64,000 nt of DNA from Caenorhabditis elegans (lineage: Eukaryota > Nematoda > Chromadorea > Rhabditida > Rhabditidae), in contig NC_003283.11 in the NCBI RefSeq assembly GCF_000002985.6, positions 15,005,501 to 15,069,500 of the forward strand, read 5' to 3'. This document shows, piece after piece, positions 1 through 11,700 of this stretch (position 1 is the first letter of the stretch; every line of letters starts with the position of its first letter). Below the pieces are notes generated by a model, which worked only from the letters and a program-made list of their open reading frames with translations, had not been told where the DNA came from and did not search any database. A program made the translations under genes and the position numbers.

Positions 1-683
1 AAATCAGTAATTAGAAAGCAATCAACATATTTACAGTATATTTTCTACGGACTCCCGTCCAACGTGGAAGCTTTCCCGAGGATGCTCCATGGAATTGAAA
101 AGTCGGCACACAAGGAAAACAAAATAGTTTTCATCGATATTGTCGTGTCGATTTTAGAGAAAATTCAAATTAAGGTCGTCAGCTTTGAACTTTACAATCG
201 AAAGTGTACTGTGCCAACGTGGGTTGCTGAACTCGTCATGTAAGCTAAAAGAAAGATAATCGAGAAATTCACAATAAATCATTTGATTTCAGAACTTATT
301 GTGCGCCAATTGAGGAACAGCAACAGCGTATTGAGGAAATCCGCCGAACTCGTGCTTCAGTTCCAGTTGCCATATCGGACGCAGCCAACGGATCTGCCGA
401 GATGGTCCCTTCCAACACCACTGGATCTTCAGGATCGCCCATGTCGACCGCTCCAGTACCAGCCGCAAAGAAAGAGAAGGTCCAGTACGAAAGTATTCGT
501 CAAATTCGCCCGAACGCCCAAGGAAGATACTTCGTTCCGGCAAGAATGATCAATATGGATATCGAAATGAGCAACGATGAGTACTCGCCGGATGAGAGCG
601 AGAACGACGAGAATGAATATGACTACGAAAATGCTGCGCGTTACGATGATGGTTACGACGAAGGCCACGAATACTGCCAATAA
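1..683 (+). CDS. 3' end of an unrecognised gene (two exons visible)
   Basis: The window opens inside an exon: frame 1 is open from base 1 to a GT donor at 240 (about 80 residues). A 52-bp intron ends in TTTCAG at 291, and the last exon runs from 292 to a TAA at 681-683. The C-terminal part is hydrophilic. A glutamine/glutamate-rich stretch (EEQQQRIEEIRR) is followed by a Ser/Thr/Pro-rich linker, a short basic patch (AAKKEKV) and a very acidic tail rich in Asp, Glu, Asn and Tyr that ends EYCQ. I see no membrane segment and no domain I recognise. The acidic, disordered tail could suit a nuclear or RNA-associated protein, but that is inference. If the next gene is nmr-2, this should be its neighbour on cosmid T01C3; I do not assign a symbol. 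The start lies outside the window. Confidence 0.7.
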
Positions 684-911
684 TTTCCCAAACCCAAAGC
701 ACATTTTATCCCCATTTTTACGGTTCCCCGCACTGGTTCTTATGTATTTCCTATTTATCTCAACTAGTTCCAAATAGTTTTAACTGCATTCCGGTATCAT
801 ATAATTTACATGATTTTATGCAAAACTCGACGGTTTCCTCTTTTTTCGTGTATCTCGAATTCTAATTTATAATATTAATATCATGAAATGTTTTATCTGG
901 AAATCACGAGC

Positions 912-3900
912 TCAAAGATTGGTTTCGACTTGCAAAAAACGGGGGCTTCTTCTTGGCGGGTTCAGATCTTGATTGAATGGTTCTTCAGTTGGTCTTCTGA
1001 AGTTGTTTCTTTTTGTTTTTAAATATGGAATTTCCTAACACTCACAAATTCGCAGATCGTCGTCGTTTTAATTGCGGAGAATTCGTACTCGCCAACGATT
1101 GTGTCCTCGACCTCCATTCTTGAACTCGATCAACAGCTTCCGTGAATGTCAAAGATTTTCCCATAGCCTGGAAATAAAGAAAAAATGATTTTTTAAATTA
1201 ATAAATCACTTACCATACTGATAATTCCACACCAACCATTCGGATCAATCTTTTGTAGAGGCTTCCGAAGGTGCATGCAATAAATGTGCTCAAATCCAAG
1301 AACAATGACGCTGACGATCTGAAATTTTTAAGAACCAAATTTAAGGCTTATTTTCAAATGCTTACGATTCCACCGGCTAACAGCACAAATGCCGATAGAA
1401 AATTCTCGATTCCAAGCGGTGCTGACTGGGTTTGACTGTGACTGTCTGGTGTACATGCTCCGGTGAGCCAGAAGTTTTGAAGACGTTCCAAGTCACCTGA
1501 AAAACGCAAATTTGAATTGGGTTTTAAACTTAGAATGTGGAAAAATTGTTCTGGATGCTCTCAGAAAAGAAAGGCAGGATTTTTTGTAGCAAGGAATATA
1601 TTTGGGTGAATGTATAACACGTCGAAGTAGAGAAAAGACCGATATGAAACATTTCAAAATAGGCTCCTCCCACATAGTGGCTGTTTAGGATTTTCTTAGA
1701 ATTAATGTTTTTGAGAATTTTCGATTTTGAACAAAATTTGAACTTTCATAAAATGTTTGAGTTTTTTCAGATCACAAACCTTTCTGCTGATACTGCAGCA
1801 TGTAATGATTGACTAGAGAAGTGTGCGGTGAGTTCTTTGGAAATCCAATACCGTAACCTGTCATACTTGCCCATTTACCAACTGTCATCAATGCACAATT
1901 TGCATCTTTTCCAGCCCAGTAGTCAAGCACCACAGCGTCATAGATAAAAGCATCGAGTTCTCTGAAAATGATATTGGATCTAAAAAAGACGTTCAAACAT
2001 AAATTATTACTCATTTTTGACAGCTTCTATTCCCGCGGAAATGTTCATTCGGAAATATTTGTTATGCTTCACGTATTCGTGCATTCTGAAATCATCAGAA
2101 CTTGAATTTCAGACACTATTCAATAAAAAAAACAAACTTGTGCCAATTCCGTTTCATAGTCTCATGAGTGTTACCACCATCAACTGTACCAAATCGAAAT
2201 GGTGGTTTTTGATCATGTGGGAAGTTTAACTAAAAGATGTTTCTACTTGTATGTTAATTGTCTCTACTTACCATAGGATCATGTATTCCACTCAAATCAT
2301 AATATTGAACACGTGTGATCATAAATGCCGCCAAGTTAGCCGTGTAAACTGCCAAAAAAGTTAGACCAAAAGCTGCCCAAACGAGAGCCATCAATCGGGA
2401 TACTGTAGATTTGGGAACATCTGAAAAAAGGGGAATTTTACAGTTTTAGGTACGTGGCCCGGTCTCGTAACGATCATAACTTCGTAGCTACAGTACTCGC
2501 AAGTATTTTGCACGATTTTCTTCCAAAAATGTATAGTTTGCCTGTCACAAATCAGGAAAAGAGAGCAAATCTCTGCAACTATCGATAGAAAACATCGAAA
2601 TAGAAATTGGGTACGGAATCTCCTAATTTTTAATCGTGTCGAGACTCGGAATTGTACTGTCGCGTCATAAAAATTACGGTAATATGTAACCGCTGCTGCT
2701 GATATTGTGTGAGGAGGGTGAGTGAAAAGGAAAAATAAAATCTAAATATTAAAAACATTTTTGGGAGTTATTTACTTTTAAATTCAAAATTTTTAAAACA
2801 ACTAAAAATATTCAGTTCGTTACTTTTCTCGCCAAGGCAACATAGATATATGGTGCCAAAATTGGTATATAATGTGAAACTCCGTCCTTATCTTGGCTTC
2901 TTGCAATTTTGAAAAAAAAAACCTGTGGATACACTTGCACTGAACAATGTCGCCCACACGAGCCAATATGATCGAAATAATGAGAATTTATGCTCTGAAA
3001 TTGATTTTTCAGGGAATAGGCTTCAGCTTTCTACATCAGGAATCTCACGCCTAGTCACGTAAGTTGTCTAAAATCTGAGAAACGGAAAATTATACCTGGC
3101 GGGGGATATTTTTGCATATTGAATGAGTATGGTGACACCCATTCGAATAAAAATATCGAGATTGCTGCCACGTGGATGCAAACAAATAGAATAATAACCC
3201 ATGTTGAATACTCAAAAGGTTCTAGAAAAGCAGTTGGAGATAGAACTCCGCTTCGAATTTTTACAATTATTGAAATTCCAGTATCCAAAAATGGAAGGGA
3301 AAAGTCAATATCTCGTGCTCGTTCCGAGTTTAACTGGAAATCTAAATATTATTAATGTATCACAATAATCTTCAGAAACCTTCAATGAAGTAACACACAT
3401 ATCTGCCTTATTGTGCATCAAATCAGCTATAAGCCCATTCCATCCATTTTCAGTCTTCAGTCCCCATTTCTCGTCTCGTACTTTGTATAAAGTGTAAGTG
3501 AATCCAATATCATTTGCAAGTTTGTTGAGAAGATCTACACAATATCCAGAACAACATTTTAAAAGTGTTCGATTTCTGAGGAATAATCATTTGAGAGCGG
3601 AAAAGTTGAGAGATAACTCACTTCTTAACGCCAGCGCCATCAGTATACTCGACATCTCCCCAATCACAGATGGATCCCTGAAATTGTGTAGCTTAGATTT
3701 TACGGTATTAGTAGTAGGAGTTCAGCGCGATTCACGTTCTTCCAGGGCGAAAGACATGGCAGGAGTAAGCCAGTAAGTAATAAATAACCTGATTTCCTGG
3801 ACATTTCTGTGTGTCAGGATCAACATCAGATACAGCGATGAATGGTGGTTCATGCAGAGTGACCACTTTCACGTGAAACTTGTCAGCTGCTCCCTGAGGT

Positions 3901-6136
3901 GGATTGGCCTTTTCGCCCGGCCATTGAACATCCGCCATTTTCAACTCGTTATTTGTGAAAATTCCTACTTTTTCCCAAGTTTTTTCACCTTTCGAATTAG
4001 TTCTCAAATTTGAGATTTGAAGAATCGAGTTTCTCAACCGTCCGGTTTTCTCAAAAGTGTAGAAAAACGAGTCATGACCGTCATCCACGTGGAATGGATT
4101 TCCCTTTACAAATGCTGCTTTCATGTGTCTGAAATTTAATTTTTAACCAATTTTTCTTAGTTCATAGTTTCATATTATCAAATCTCACTCATAAATATAT
4201 TTCCCATTGTCCCAATATGGATCACCATCTTCACTTTTGCACGATACATTCGATTTCAACGAGAACATTTCGTTGGGTCGTAGTTGAAGCAAAGCGGCTC
4301 CAAAAAGTTTTGGTGCAAGTTGAATGATAAGAGGGAGGATGTCATCACGCGGAGCAAACATTGCATTGGATACTGAAATTGGTAATTTGATGGATTATCT
4401 TTAAATCGTGAAAAGATTAGGTGGAGCCTAAGCTTAAGCCTAAGCCTAAGATTAAGCAAAAGTCTAAGTCTAAGTCTAAGTCTAAATCTAAGTCTAAGTC
4501 TAAGTCTAAGTCTAAGTCTAAACAATTCCTGCCTGTATGAAAATTGACACAAAGCATTCCAGCCTGAGCCGGAGCTTTCACCGTAGTTTGTGTGCCTTTC
4601 ACTGATTGAGTGCCGATCCACAGATATTTTTCTCCGATCATATCCATTTTTTCAGCGTGCTGGAAATAAGTTTGTAACTATAATCAATAATCTTGAATTA
4701 CCGAAAAAATTGTCCCTGCTTGAGCCGCATTTGCGTACAATAAAATAATTTTCGCTTGATTTTTCTTCACATCTGCCAACTTTAAGTCAACGTCGGTATC
4801 ATTTTTTGTGTTCATATGAGAAAAGTGAATCATTTCGAATCTGAAAAAAAAAACCATTGAAAAGTTACAGTGAACTATTACAACTTTGTAGATTTATTGG
4901 AAAATAATTCCAGCTCTTCTCGAATCGCAGTCACAAAACGATCATTTCCAGCCATTTCAGATGTAACCACCCCAAATTTTGGCCAGTTGTATCGTCTAAG
5001 AAGTGCAAGCATTGCTCTGAAATTCTCTGAGTTCTGAGTATTTCCAGACTTTCCGATTTACCTAGCCTGATGCTCAATTGGCGGAGCCATTTGAATAATT
5101 CTATACGGACCCAAATCATTTTCAAATGTGAATCCAGCGTTGTCAGCGTTCCAAGCAATTATTGGAATTCCCGTATAACTTGCTGCAGTCAAGAAATATT
5201 GCTCAGCAGCGGTAGTTGAGTCATATGTCTCTGACGCTGTTACAAAAATGATAAGAGCTACGTTATTTGAGGTGACATTATTGCAAAGACAATCTAGAAC
5301 TTCTTTGACAAAAAATGTTCCAGTCGGAAGAATACAGTCGACTGCTTGGAAGTTGTATCGTGTAGCAAGGCGTCGGAGACTTCTAAAATATGAAATTTGT
5401 GAGGTTGAAAGATAATAAAAAGAACGTACGATACTGCAGTGGCGTCATTGATTTTTCGAATAACTTCCTTAAAAGCTTTGTCGTAGGATTTCGAGCGGCC
5501 AGCGTAATGCTGGAAATTTTTTATTGATGTCAAAATGTGGGCTAGTTACATTAGATATTTCACAAAGTGAGGTGTGAGCCTCATCCGCCTCTTCCCAGGT
5601 ATTAAATTTGCCATAAACTCTGAGAATACCGTTAACTGGGCGGGACTTACTTGGGAATTTGAATTCTTGATACGCAATTTCCAAGTTTAATCTTTTTTCT
5701 ACTTTATTCTCTCAACTAATACGTTTTCCAAAACTTTGTGGAAAATTATGCAGTGGAAAATTTGGCGGGAATTTTTGTAGCGGTAGATTCAAATTCTCTT
5801 TTTTTTCGAAAATAGTGTTCTTTGCGAGTTGCAATTTTTAAAATTTTGATTCATTACGGAAAAACTGTCATTTGTGACATGAAATATTTTTGACAAATTT
5901 TCTGAAAAATTTTCATAATTTTTTTATTTTTAATTTTGCAGACCACATTGCAAGGCACTTTACATTAAGACTCGAGGAATAATATTCACCTGATACACGA
6001 CAGCAATATTCACATCTTCTCTTTTTGGATCCTCCTTTGGCTTTTGAACTTTACGGCTTCCTCCCAAATCAATCGACTGATTTTTTTCGAAGAAAGTTGC
6101 AAGTAAAAGAAGAATAAACCAAATTCTGTGTTTCAT
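912..6136 (-). CDS. nmr-2: NMDA-type ionotropic glutamate receptor subunit (GluN2-like), NMR-2
   Basis: This is a subunit of a glutamate-gated cation channel of the neuronal plasma membrane. The start at 6136 begins a signal peptide (MKHRIWFILLLLATFF). Exons to about 4.3 kb encode the amino-terminal domain. The ligand-binding S1 segment at 3.8-4.1 kb contains VVTLHEPPF and VDPDTQKCPG, as in NMDA receptors. M1 lies at 3.1-3.3 kb, the pore loop near 2.93-2.99 kb (WLVWATLFSASVST), M3 near 2.3-2.4 kb (VYTANLAAFM), S2 at 1.8-2.2 kb (TGYGIGFPK) and M4 at 1.25-1.4 kb (AFVLLAGGIVSVIVLGFEHIY). The last two exons (1167-1046 and 996-912) give a basic cytoplasmic tail ending ETNL, a plausible type I PDZ ligand. 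The pore lacks the asparagines typical of vertebrate GluN2, and the usual SYTANLAAF begins with Val. The symbol rests on motifs and gene order recalled from memory. The 3' end faces the preceding gene. Confidence 0.85.
4426..4522. repeat. Degenerate telomere-like hexamer array in an nmr-2 intron
   Basis: Read on the minus strand, this stretch has two adjacent TTAGGC units, the C. elegans telomere repeat, plus variant units. These are followed by roughly ten mostly perfect TTAGAC units, a one-base variant. It lies between the exon ending near 4545 and the exon whose acceptor is near 4371, so it is intronic. Confidence 0.85.
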
Positions 6137-6472
6137 AGTAAAGAAGATGGACGAGTGAATAAGAGCCAAAGAAGGTGAAACTGGAGAAAAACAATTTAAA
6201 CGGCAACCTCTTCTTGAGCATCTCGTCTTCAAAAACCTATTACCGAAGAGAAGAGAGGGCCCCTTTCTAAGAATTTCGGAGGGTGTTCATTACTCTTTTT
6301 GGCGTTTTCCAATTTCCGGTTTTTGAAACATTTTTTCAAATGAACATTTCAGAATGCAGAAAAAATCAACATAAAAATCAGAACTTCATTCATGAAACGA
6401 CGGTGGACAAAATGACATAGGATGATGAGATACCCATATTATGACTCGAAAATTCAAATAAATTCTGATGGC

Positions 6473-8722
6473 TCAATCGACTGAAGAAATTGATGAGTTC
6501 GATGAGTTTGTCGAGCTATTTTCCAGAGACTCGAAAAGTTCCAGACAATTGGAGTAGTCACGATCCCAGTAGCCACCCTTGTACGCCCAGTGACCTTCGT
6601 CGTTTTTGGCAAACCACCTGAAAGTATGTACTAGTTAGAATTAGACTTAAAAATTTTTTAGAAAGCCGATAAACTTACTTCTTGTTATTACGAAACACAT
6701 GTTTCAGAATCTGGTTATGTCTAGCTATTTTTAAATTCAAAAATACCGTCAGTTTATTTATAAAAAATATCGTTAGCTCTTGAATTAAACAAGAAAATGA
6801 GAATCTCGATCCTTAAACTTTTATTAAACTCACATGGGAACATCACCAGTCTTAGTGGTTCTTCTCTCCCGTTGCTCCTCTTCATACTTATGTTTAAACT
6901 CTTCAGCTTCATCATTTTTCCCATCTTCCAATGCTTTCATATCCTTACGACGACGACTATCAGTTGGAGCAACAGTGTCACTCATTCCAGGATACATTTC
7001 ATTGAGAGAAAGTGTGAAGTTGGTAAAGTGGAACTGATCATCGAAGAGCTTCGGAATCTGATTCGAAACCCAAAGAATCTTGGATCCCGGTACCACAGGA
7101 CCCTGATCCTTTTCCGAAACTGTTTCATTAAACATTCGAAGATACTCCTTCCGATGATGTTTGAAGTCTTCATTATCACAGGATGCCAGGAAAAGTGTCC
7201 AATTTCCGTACAATGCTTTGATCTTATTCTTTCCTTCGAAAATGTGTCCTTCCACGTGTACATCACCTCCCTTATGGTTGTAGTATCCTTTGTTGTCGAA
7301 TGAGAACACTGCGTCGTAAGTACCGGATGATTCGATTTTCATGTGACTCGTCTGAAATTGTTCTATGTGTTTTATGTTTTATTTTATCTGATTGAAACTT
7401 ACAAAGTTCATGTACATCTTCCCCATTATCACATTATAGATGGCGCATTTGGGGGCTGACCACGAGTACGTCTCTCCGGTTCTAAAAAATTTCAGATTAA
7501 GATCTATTCTTTCAATTTAACAAAAAGGAAGACTGATCTCGGGCGGGCTCGAACCACCGACCTTCTGTGTGTTAGACAGATGTGATAACCACTACACCAC
7601 GAGACCGCTGTTCCGAGCAGCAAAAAGAGCCCATCATGAAACCCCTTGCTCCAACTCACTTTTTAAAAGTCAACTTGAGATGTGCATGTGGATTGGCAAG
7701 CAATTTGGTCATCCAGAATCCAAGTGTCGGTTCAACTGTACCCTATAAAAAAGGACGATGAAGCATAACATAACACACTTAAGCTTTCGTTGCAACTTTC
7801 ACTCGCCAACGTAATGAGGGAAGGGGAGGACCGGTTGGTCAATTTACTCACCTCGACCGTAAATTCGTCGGATTCTGCATAGACAGCCGATATTGGTGGA
7901 TGATGGGAAACTTGTTCGGCCAGGAAGCGAACACCGTTTCTGGAAAATGCAAAGTATAAGTTGGACAAGTTCAGAGTAACACCACTATTTGGGCACCACC
8001 TTCGACAGCTGGCAAAGTGCTACAGAAAGTTGTGACTCACCTCTCAAGCTCGAAAGTTTCCAGAAGCAATGGATTGAACGGTTTGGAGAGTCGCTTGTGA
8101 TTTGCTGAGACAGTCGCCAATGCAAATGCGGCAACATACTAAAAATGAAAAATTCTAAGACATTCCACATGTTTACACGGAATTAGCACATTTATAGAGT
8201 TAGCAAACGTAAATCCGGTTTTGTGAGCGGAATTTGATAATTTCATTTGATGCTTCAGTTTTTTCCAATTAAAAAAAAAACGAAACTCATAAAACTGCCA
8301 GAAAAATTATTCAAAAAGAAAGAAAGCAAACAATGGAAAAATCTGGAAAAACCGGACGAGAGGCTTGAACAAACCTCAATTCTCTCCATATCATCTGAAC
8401 ATTTTGCCGCTTTTTCGAGCAAATAATTGTATTGCACATTTTCAGAAAGTCTTTGAAGGAAGCTGAGAGGTTCATTCATGAACACTGGCACCGTGAACCG
8501 AGAGAAGTCTTTTCCGAGATTTGGCCGGATGATATCCCAAATTGAGACATCCTCTGGAGCAATATACGTGGCTGGAAGACGAGTTCTGAAATTATTTTTA
8601 GCTTGAAATAAATCTTAATATTAATAGACATACCTCTGCCCTTTATGAAGAACCGTTTGACGTTTGAAGTTCTGAATTTTCGGAGAACCCATGTCCTTTT
8701 TCTCTCTGAAAAGCTTCACCAT
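6473..8722 (-). CDS. obr-2: Short oxysterol-binding-protein-related lipid transfer protein
   Basis: This encodes an OSBP-related domain, which carries sterols or phosphoinositides between membranes. The signature EQVSHHPPISA is intact in the exon near 7.85-7.94 kb, on the minus strand. Upstream lie the lid and N-terminal core (IWDIIRPNLGKDFSRFTVPV, NEPLSFLQRL), and downstream the barrel (the exon at 6830-7342 with NWTLFLAS, and the C-terminal exon 6617-6473 with WFAKNDEGHWAY). No PH domain or FFAT motif is visible, so it is an ORD-only form. The start at 8722 gives MVKLFREKKDMGSPK; a second Met ten codons on is possible. A tRNA gene sits in the intron near 7.5-7.6 kb on the same strand. The symbol comes from recalling obr-2 (F14H8.1) next to cng-1 (F14H8.6) on chromosome V; the family call is firmer than the symbol. 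Confidence 0.85.
7534..7606 (-). tRNA. tRNA-Val (anticodon AAC)
   Basis: A 73-nt cloverleaf can be folded by eye. The acceptor stem is GGTCTCG with CGAGATC (one G.U pair), and the discriminator base is A. The D-arm is TGGTGTAGTGGTTATCACA-like. The anticodon stem is TCTGT/ACAGA with loop CTAACAC, giving anticodon AAC. The T-loop is TTCGAGC on a 5-bp stem with one wobble. There is no intron. It lies inside an obr-2 intron on the same strand, and internal A and B boxes are recognisable. It differs from the common C. elegans tRNA-Val-AAC at several stem positions. Confidence 0.92.
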
Positions 8723-11700
8723 TGTCGAGTATTGAAAAGTGTTCCGATTGAGTAGGAAAACGTAGAAATGATTGAAATTTCAATTGGCCAGCACTTGAAA
8801 ATTTGGTAACACGTTTTTTGAAAATAAAATAGGGAAGAATAAGGGCAAAGGGGGAGGACAAAAATTAAATGAGATTATTGAATTTATTTAAATTAAAACA
8901 AAGATTTATAAAAGGATGAGATTGCACCAGCCTTACTTTGACAGTTTGTATATTGGGTGACTTTGGTTTTTTTCAACTGAGAAAGTAGAGCTTGAATGTT
9001 TTCCTATATTCTATTAGGCTCAAATTATTTATCAAGATGCCAAAAAACATTTTTTCTACATTTTGTTTGTTTCTACAGCTATAGACGATTAAATGAAATA
9101 TGTGAGAATTCGGAACGGAAAACGAAAAAGGATATCTTGTAAACTTACTCAACTGAATTAATAAAATGTCAATTATATTCTTTGAAAAAAATTCAATTTA
9201 AAATTGCCGAACAGCGTTTCCCGTTTTGGAGAAATAACAATATTAAAAGTGGTTCTAAATTTGAAAACTATATACTAATTGTAGTTATTCGAGCTTATTT
9301 GAGACAAATAATTTGTTTAATAGTCAAGCATCTGGTCAGTTAAACTTTAAGATAAAATAATGTTTCCATTTAAAAAGTCTACGTCGCTTGCTAACCTTGA
9401 AGAAAAGATACAAGAGACGGCGTAAGATTTGATGGATGATGACACTTTCTAGTGACCAAGCTGGCTTCTTGCAAAGTGGCTAATTACGTAATGGATAGTG
9501 GACGAAAATTGTGAAAAAAAAAAAACGATTTTTACTTTATTTTTTAAGAGAAAAATTTGGAAGTTTTATGGAGTTATAGATATGTATATGGATAATAAAA
9601 ATTAAAATTTGATCTATGATTTTTCATAATTGATGTTTCAATTATTATTGAAATTATTTTCACATAAGGAATTGGAAATTTCTAAATTAAAAATTGAAAA
9701 AAAAAACTTCAGGTTTTCTAATTGGAAAATTTCGCTCAATAGAAAATAAATCAACAGACTTGTTTACTTCGAGAAATTACTTATCAGTATGTTTATCAGG
9801 AAAACAATTGGAGTTCTCTTGGAAATTGGAAGACTTAAAATTTGAAAAAAAAAACGATAAGGTCTCAAACATCTTAAAATATGTTGACTTTTTTTCAAAA
9901 TATTCGCCTAAAATTGAATTTTGTTTAAATTCGATTTTTCGAGATTTTTTTTTTTAATTTTTGCGTAAATTTGAATTGGACAATTTCGGCATAAAGCGGA
10001 GTACGAGCAGTAAATTTTGAAACATTTGCTCGCATTCTCCAGTTGAAAAAAAATTGGCGGAAGTTATGAATATTTATTTAAAAAACTGAAACAGGATATT
10101 GTTGGTTGAAAGTAGGAATCTCTTACCTTAGTAACATACACATTATTGAAAACAATTGAAAATCTGTGACGCGTTTTTTACAAAAAAATCACTTTCTTTT
10201 TGAAGGGATTGATCGGATTTTGTAGCCAAATTTGGGAGTGAAAATTATTAATTAATTTATTTTTAATAATGTTTTGCATTTTGTTGTTTTTTCCTACTTT
10301 TTTACATTATAAGATTAAAAAGGAAGCCAAACAAAATCAGAACACCGAAATGCTCGAATGACCAACAAAAAAAACGGATACGGACCAAAAAGCTGGAGAC
10401 GTGACAAATGAAAAATAATGTCCAATATATTTATTCTCATGAATTTTAAATGAAACATGAAACATTTGCTGCCTCAATTTTCTCAAGGTCTCCCGTAGAC
10501 TTTTAGACAACTAAAGACAGGATAAATAGACAGGGAAAAGATAAGAGGGTGGCAGAGAAATAGACGAAAAACCATATCTTCTCACCTTCTTCTTATTCAA
10601 CGTCCCGCCTGTTATTAGGCGCCTCTTTATACCTTTATACTAAGACCGTCTGTTATAATATTATCCCGTTCTCACGCCTTTTCAGAGAGTAGAAAAAGCC
10701 AGGGGCATTGGGAAAAAAAGGAAAAAAGAATGAGAATTGTATTGTTTTTGTGTACAGTGGAACCTCCTCAACCACACAACTTTCTTGTTTTTGCATCTTT
10801 TGTTTTCGAGAATTGGGACACTTTTTTGTGTATGAATTCAGGTTGAAAAACTGAAAAAAGGGCATTAATTGAGGGAATTACAGTAGAGAATTTGAAAGGT
10901 TTTTTGACTCACAATTAGTCTTCTAATTTGGTTCCAAATGACACGTAGGTTATTTTTGAAAAATATTTAGCAGCAGTGAAGACCTTTTAATTAGAATTTT
11001 CGAGCCTGATTGCGAGAGCAACTCGAGTTCTTTTGAAGAAATTTATCAGATTATCTAAAATCCACATTTCAAGCAATTTGGTGGGTTTATAAAATAACGA
11101 AAAAGTGCACTAACATGAGAATTTTCAGATTGACTTTTTCACAAAAAAATGTTTTCTTGATTTAAAAAAAATTAAGAGAAAATAACTCATCAAAACTTGA
11201 ATTTAAAAAAAAAACAGCAAAATATGTGAAGAAACAATTTTTGGGGTGATGTCTAGGCTTTGGAACTGTTCCTCAAATGTGTTTTTTCAAGAAAAAGGTC
11301 CGCCTATTTCTAACTTGTAGCCACAAAATTAAAAATGACACAAAACACAAAAAAAAACCTCTGACAAAAGTGATGAGAACTGTGAACGAATCAATCCCAA
11401 AACGAAAAGGGGAAAGAATGAGTCAAAAAGAAAACAGTGTGTTTACCTTCAGAGTCATGTTTGTTTTAAGAGAGAGAGTTTGGAGAAATAGAGAAAACGA
11501 CGGATTTGATGGATCAATTATTTATTGACACAATGGAAACTAATTTGTTGGCAAATGGCATGTCGAGAACACGTGGGAAACAGGAAAATGTAGGATGACA
11601 GAGGGGGAGGCGTTTTATGGGGGACTCCTACTCGCCCGGAAAACGCCTCGAAAAAAAGAGAAACGAAAATAAATAAACACAAAAAATCTTCTAAACTGAA

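Noticed and set aside
4426-4522. CRISPR-like regular repeats
   Set aside because: Six-base units without spacers in a nematode intron; a telomere-like satellite, not a CRISPR array.
4430-4647. Asp-Leu repeat peptide on the minus strand
   Set aside because: It results from reading the TTAGAC array after the nmr-2 exon; the array lies in an intron.
9694-9957. 87-codon frame in the large intergenic region
   Set aside because: Lysine/phenylalanine-rich translation of AT-rich DNA with A-runs; no splice or promoter support.
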